DNA of 64,000 nucleotides, taken from positions 1-64,000 of the forward strand of contig MNCI01025089.1 of assembly GCA_015680685.1 (NCBI GenBank), given 5' to 3'. The notes under the pieces were generated by a model, which saw nothing but the letters and a program-made list of their open reading frames with translations, searched no databases and was not told the DNA's origin. A program made the position numbers and the translations under genes. Of this stretch, positions 58,255-64,000 are shown one piece after another. The stretch is from Gnetum montanum. Lineage: Eukaryota; Streptophyta; Gnetopsida; Gnetales; Gnetaceae. Numbering within the stretch: the stretch's first letter is position 1; every line of letters starts with the position of its first letter.

Positions 58255-59640
58255 ACTTAACATGATGTGGCCTATAGGTCTTTTTTCATTATCGTTCAAG
58301 GAAGAAAAGCTCAATGGTTTCTCACCCTTTCTAATTCATCAATCTCAATCTTGAATTACTTCAAATCTCATTTCCTCTTTTAATTCGAAAAGTTTACTAC
58401 TCTAGTTATAGCTTCTAGTAACTTCACTACCCTTTGAAAGCAAAGTAGAGAAACTATCAGAAATTACAATTTATTGTTCATATTACAATTATCATATGTT
58501 CCTAGTGAGATGCACTAATAACTAGAGGAAATACTAAACCTTTTCCTCTCTACCATTTATCCTTTCTTCGCATATGTAATCAAATCTAATCCTAATATTA
58601 CTAAACCATAATGAGCCATGTCCAAAGTAGTTAAAATTGAATAAATCACTTTCACAAATTTTTACAATCCCTATTTGAAACTTTTGGCCAAATTTTCCAA
58701 ACCCTAATAATCCTCAATCATTTTGAAGTCAACCCTCTAAGACTCAACTCTCTACCAAACATTCAAAGTATAAGCACTTTCAACTCATTATTTCCTTAAA
58801 ACCTTGGCCTAAACAATGATCAAGCAAAGGTCTTAATTTAATATATTTTCAATCTTCTCTCTGTACCTTCTATCCTTATTCTTGAGGCAACATAAACCTT
58901 CAAATTACCTAAAGCAAAAAGTTAACTTGCAATGAATCACGTCTTGACCATTCTACAAAAGCTTTCTAATGAAGTGGTTGAAGTAAAATGTAATAATGTT
59001 AAAATGAGAAATCAAAAAAATGAGGGAAACAAAAGCTTAGGAGAAATAGCTCTTAGTGAATATTGTAGGTTGCATAACACTAGAAAACATTTTGAGAAGT
59101 CTTGTCCTTGATTCTAAGCTTTATATGAGGAAAAAGCCCTACGAATGGTTCTTGAAGTTCCTCATGAAATTAAAAATGAACTAGTGGAATCCTTTAAGAA
59201 AGTCATGATTGATGAATTTATCCCTACAAATGCATGATTTATGAAGGTTAGCAATATTATTAACATCTCTAGTAACTCAAAGAAAAATACATATGTTCCT
59301 TCTAGTGTGTGAAACCATAATAATCAAATTAATACATCTTAACAACAAACAGCTTAGAACTTCATTACAAATCCAGATTTCACCATATAGTAGGTTGATT
59401 ACTTATCATCATCTAGGATGATTATGATACTTCAACGCCATACTTTTGAAAATAATATTTCTCACTTCAAGTGCACCATGAATGTTTTAAAAATATTATT
59501 GTAGAAAAGCCCAATGGAAGAGACATTGTATAATAAGGTTGATTGGATAGACATTGAATGCATCGATAAGGATAAGTTTACAATGGAAATGAAGTTTGAG
59601 ATTTCATGAGATATTAATCAAATCCTATTGTAGTGAGTAA
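58255..59640 (+). pseudogene. Ty3/gypsy gag remnant
   Basis: In broken frames from about 58290: RKAQWFLTLSNSSISILNYF, FEKFTTLV, RNYNLLFILQLSYVPSEMH and then AMSKVVKIE. This is the order of helices in a plant gypsy Gag core. Near 59075 EYCRLHNTRKHFEKSC is a Cys/His motif of the C-x2-H-x4-H-x4-C kind seen in several plant gypsy Gags. The piece is independent of E1-E3, whose Gag is different. Stops and shifts are frequent. No pol was recognised to the right before E3. Confidence 0.55.
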
Positions 59641-60228
59641 TGATATTTTATATGTTTTAATGATTTTAAAATACACCAAAATTGGTTACTAACTCAAGGC
59701 TAGGACGTTTGAAACATTTTTGAATATAGATAAAAAATGTCTTCAAGGATGCTTTAGCACAAAAAAACCTTAAAATTTGTAATGATAGTTGTTGTTTTCC
59801 TCAATTACTTATAGAGATCATCAGTAAAAACTTGATATTTTTTATGAATTATATGATAATAGGTGTATGACTTAAGAGTAGACATAGCATCTTAAGTCAT
59901 AGTGATAAGTTAATGACTTAAAAGGATTATTTGAAATGGATGAATTCATTAAGCACATAAATCATTTTTGTCATTACATATAAAGTTTACATATTCTATG
60001 AAATAATAACTTGTAGCCATTAAGGCTTATATGATCCTTATTTTGCTATTATGCAAATATTCTTTTGCACTTACATGAGTTTGCTACATTTACATTATTT
60101 AAGAAAGACTTTTATGTTTTATAGTTGTATAATAAATAAAAATTTAGCATAGGTAAAATGCTATTTATGGATTATTTTGAATATATAGGTTAAGGTCTTA
60201 TGCATTCCATGCTATGTGATTACATAAT
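59641..60228. other. AT-rich sequence, no gene recognised
   Basis: Possibly the continuation of the gypsy remnant. No motif was found. The five bases before E3 are ATAAT (60224-60228). Its target-duplication partner would lie outside the window. Confidence 0.4.
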
Positions 60229-61097
60229 TGATGAGCAACCAATACCTCTATGCTTAACCATATGAATCTCTAAGCGTTCATGTGTGATTTAGTTGAATTT
60301 TATGGACCCTTGTCTTCTAGTACACTAGCCTCTAGGAAGTGAACTTGCCCTAACAAACATTCATTGTCTTCACAATTACACTTGTGATATGCAAAGGTAT
60401 GATTAAGTGTAATCAAGGTGTATGATTTTTATTATTTTATGTTTTATGTTTTGGATGCTTAAAATAAAGGATGAAAGGAATGAAGTAATTTAATTGCAAA
60501 TTTAATCTAACTACCAATGTCTAACTAATCCTAACATAAGCATTTGGTCCCACTTTCTATACACATCCTGAACATGTATGATGCTGCTAGGTTACCAAAT
60601 GTTAAGTGTTACTGGGATTACCAAGCATCATGCACATGCTCAAAGTGGTTGTACTTTTGTGCTCAAAGTGGTCATACTTTTATGCATAATTAATTACTAT
60701 TTAATCTATCTTAATTACTTAAATAATTAAAGAAAATTGCATAAAACATTGAATGTATGAAGAAAATGTTTAATTTAGCCAAATCACTACAAGGTTTATC
60801 AGAAAGCTTGTCTTTATTGCTGCACACATTGTCGAGCTCAAGTACAATAGTACTTGAATAAAGATCCGTACACTCAATGACTTCTTCTATGGAGACTTGG
60901 GAAAATATTCTAACTCTAGGAAAGAAAAATATTAAGAGCTCTACTACACTATGACAAAGAATACCATAAACATGTCAAGTGATCACGTATTTATTGGTGA
61001 AAATAGACACTACATTGATGGGGCCTAGTCAACAAGTCCTAGTTAATGTGGCCTAGTTTATGAGGCCCAGTCAATGTAGCCAATTTATGATTCATCA
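60229..61097 (-). repeat. E3 3' LTR
   Basis: 869 bases, beginning (minus strand) TGATGAATCATAAATTGG and ending TTGCTCATCA. U3 carries repeated phrases such as 'gcctagt(c/t)aa' and 'gactaggcc'. An AATAAAGA lies at about 60815 on the minus strand. The polypurine tract TCATGGGGGTA is at about 61108-61098. Confidence 0.8.
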
Positions 61098-61300
61098 TAC
61101 CCCCATGATTGAATGAAAACTTTTTCTTGAGTTCTTTACAAATTTGAAAAGGTATGGAATTATTGACTAAGGACAAACATATGATAAACATAAACAATCA
61201 CTAAGTGCTTGAGTGTACAAATATACAATCATAAGAAAATTTTCTAGTGTTTAGGACTACAAAATTAAACACTAAGACAAAATTAGCAAACACCATTCCT

Positions 61301-64000
61301 CTAATGCCATGAAAATGAAGAAGAAGATGAAATGATCCTAGGTGGTGAAGGCTCCTAAGGTTTTGAAGGACCTTCTTTCTCTTCATGCTTATGTGGTGGT
61401 TGAGGATATTGTGGTTGTCTTGGTATGACTACAACTTCTAGTGGAAGATGAAAAGCATCTAATTCTTTCATCTTCTCCTCCTTATTCTTGGGATCATGCA
61501 CAGTCCACGTAGCTTTGCCAATGTGGGCTAAAATGGGCACTTCCCAAGAATAGGGCATTGTTGGAAATAACTCCTTCATGTTAATGAACCAAGTAGAAAA
61601 TTAGTTACATTCAATGTTCAACACCCTAATTGTATTCTACAATTCCTAGTAATCATTCATTCTTCTTGCTAGGTTCTTGGTAGTTGATCTTTGATTAGTG
61701 AACCTTGACTAAAGAACTTCGAATTCAACATTTGTAGTCTCAAGCTTTTGTTTGGTCTCCTTGTGGTGCTTAAACTCTATCTCATAGCAAGTACAAGCTA
61801 GCCACTTGCTTCTCCAACTCTAAGTATGGTTGTCTAGTAGTCAACATTACTAAGTTTGGATATTGGATATTGGCAAGCTTCATATATTCAATCATCTCTT
61901 CAATTTGCAACTCCTTCATGCAGATCTCTACTTTGTTGTAGGCATCTATCTCATAAATTATAGGTTGCACACCTTTTTCCCTTGCTACAGTTATTGGAGA
62001 ATCTCACTGATTTTTGCCTTAGCTATCTAGATACATTTTTCATTAACTTCCTTCTGTTGGCCAACCTAATCTTTGTAGTGGCTCTTGACTCTCTCAAATT
62101 TGAGAGCCTCATTCTTTTAGGAAGTAATCTCAATTGCAAATTTTTATTGTAAGGCACATACTTCCTCTATAGAGAGAATTTTATTCTCTACTACCAATAT
62201 TCTAACCTCAATGTTCATCCTAGCTAGCTACTCCTATGTTTTATAGATGAATTCTTGCATTTGCTATTTCTACACATCAACATTTTGCAAGAGACGATTT
62301 TTTATGGTCAGCATCTCATTCTCTAGGTGCATCTAGATCAAGTCATTCTAAACTGAATATGTTTTGGCCTTAGCCATGGACTAATCAAATATGATCATCA
62401 CCATCCCCACCTCAACCTATTTAAGTTTATCTTGAGGCTATCAAAAAGCTTCATCTCTTGTTAGTGTAGGGTTGAGGAGTGTGGGATTAGCAAGATGGGC
62501 TCTTAATTCAACAACCTTTGCAACTGAGTTTTGGTTTTGTGCTTAAATCATTTGGATTTTTTCTTCTAGAATTATCCATTTTCCCTTTAATTCAAGTAGC
62601 TCTGGTTGGGTTATGGTGATGTTATTCAAAAAATCAAAGATACCTAGAATTGGTTGCCTAGTTTCCACTAATCAATCTAACAATACCTCATGCTAGGCTA
62701 TACTCAATCAACCCCTAATAGTCCTTGTGGATGTCTACACATCTCTAAGTAAGAAACATTTGGTACAAACATCGTAGGTGCATTTAGTACTTTAGTGATC
62801 TAATCATCAACCACTTCTACTGAAATATCTTACCCTTGGTTTGCATCACCAAGATAGTTGCTCCCTCATCCTTCTCCAAACACACTGAAAAGGTAATGCA
62901 ATTCCTAGAGATTTATAGAAATTATTATTATTGTAAGAGAGACATCATTACCTCTAGGCCACTAGGATTTGACCTTGTGGGTAGCTTCATTCTTGGGATT
63001 GAGAATATTGGCCCACCTCCCTTCATTTGACTAAGTAGTCAAGCCACTTCATTGAGGTGACTCATTGCAAGATGACACATAGATGGATCCCCATCACTTA
63101 TTCTTGCTCGCTACTCCTACTCATGCAACAACTACTCTCAAATTTTATGCAAGCATTAAATAGCTTTGTGGGCCTCCAACATTATTTTTTAAGTCAATGG
63201 TGGAGGTGGTGATCGCTTCTCCTCTTTTTTAACATAGTAGCAATCTTTTCTTTCATCATCTCAAACTAGTAAGAAACTAGAATATGCCTGATTATGTCAT
63301 TCACATAGCAGACTATCCTTGTCCTCTTACAAATTTTTTTGATAAGACATGAAAATCCTAGGGTTTTTCTTCCACATTTATTTTCCATGAAATGCTTTTC
63401 CATCTCTAGATATATTAACTGTGGAAGGTTAATAGGAAATTTTCCACTTGAAGTGGCACATGCTCAATTGGAGAAAGTAGTCATCTTACTAGGTCTCATC
63501 ATCGAATTGAGGTGATAAGTCACTATCTTGAAGTATATGTGCTCCACCTATGTGAGCATGCTAAGCTCCTTGAGGTCAACCCCATAACACCACTAGGTCC
63601 ACTTCCTTTTTGCCTCTAGGTCTACATGCATAAATATCTCTATCAAATAAGTGCTAGAATTAAGCAAACCAAGAGCTTGTGCAATAGCTTCCATTGAGTA
63701 GGACAACTGAATGTTGTTGATTCTCACAGTGGATCCTACCTTTCTGCTATTTCAAAAGAGATTTGTCTCTCTCATGTACCTCTTTCTATTGGAAGTGATA
63801 ATTGTCCACATGGGAGAGTTTTGAAACTTTGTCTTAACTTCTAGTGGAGCATTTTCTAGAAATGGCTCAAAGTTCAATTCCTAGAGAACTGAGCATTGGA
63901 CATTATGAGACTTGATTGTGTCAAGGCAAGCTTGTGTCAATGTAACCTAAAGTCTTGGTTTGGGCCCTAGTTCCTTTCCTCTTTAAGATTATTCAATCAT
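61301..64000 (-). pseudogene. E3 ORF2, N-terminus outside the window
   Basis: At 63880-63400 the frame gives FEPFLENAPLEVK, SPMWTII, YMRETNLF, SMEAIAQALGLLNSSTYLIE, FKIVTYHL, then ACATSSGKFPINLPQL. This aligns residue by residue with residues about 85-260 of E2 ORF2. Near 61900 EYMKLANIQYPNLVML matches E2's EYMELANLRYVNLSML, in a shifted frame. Near 61560 LFPTMPYSWEVPILAHIG matches the C-terminal LPCLWEVPTPSNI motif. A TAG at 61303-61301 closes it. Several stops and at least two frameshifts are present. Homology over the whole length shows that ORF2 is a real, old component of the family. Confidence 0.7.

Larger units (their letters stand above)
60229..64000 (-). mobile_element. E3: third member of the E family, 5' part outside the window
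   Basis: On the minus strand the 3' LTR (61097-60229) is preceded by the purine tract and by ORF2. The LTR shares TGATGA/TCATCA ends and phrases with E1 and E2. Its ORF2 is homologous to that of E2 but strongly diverged, so E3 belongs to another subfamily. Gag, primer site and 5' LTR must lie beyond position 64000. Confidence 0.8.

Overview
The window looks like repeat-rich nuclear DNA of a seed plant with a large, slowly purged genome. It is AT-rich, almost every recognisable coding block is a decayed retrotransposon, and the host-derived sequences are plant-type: DUF247 fragments and a captured arginine decarboxylase piece. I cannot name the species. I found no intact host gene, tRNA, rRNA or CRISPR array.

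Positions 1-4182 hold the tail of a Ty3/gypsy polyprotein (1-195), its presumed 3' region and an LTR-like promoter block near 2760-3110. Positions 4183-36650 are a head-to-tail array of one locus: the tail of one unit (4183-6166), a 14.6 kb unit (6167-20742) and a 15.9 kb unit (20743-36650). Each full unit carries a decayed Ty1/copia gag (+), one or two DUF247 N-terminal remnants (+), a 5'-truncated Ty1/copia element (-) lodged inside the second DUF247 gene, that gene's C-terminal end (+), and a decayed LINE reverse transcriptase (-). At 36650 the LINE continues unbroken to the right, so this is the ancestral flank. In the other two copies the LINE is cut exactly there.

The second full unit has three later changes. 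A 2.3 kb chimeric copia element carrying an arginine decarboxylase fragment inserted at 24892-27199. A 5'-truncated GC-rich LINE with a poly(A) tail and a 16 bp target duplication inserted at 33318-34398. A deletion removed about 1.7 kb of the copia element. It also contains an 859 bp assembly gap (31937-32795).

Positions 37426-64000 contain three members of one LTR retrotransposon family, called E1, E2 and E3 here. E1 (37426-43239, +, target duplication ATGTG) and E2 (44569-53038, -, target duplication AAGTT) are structurally complete. E3 (from 60229, -) runs off the window. They have a tRNA-Asp-type primer site, a gag gene and a second long ORF encoding a coiled-coil protein. No reverse transcriptase, RNase H or integrase was seen, so the family looks non-autonomous. 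A branch-point-like sequence and a splice acceptor sit directly before the second ORF in both E1 and E2. The sequence between E2 and E3 holds decayed copia and gypsy gag remnants and otherwise nothing I can identify.
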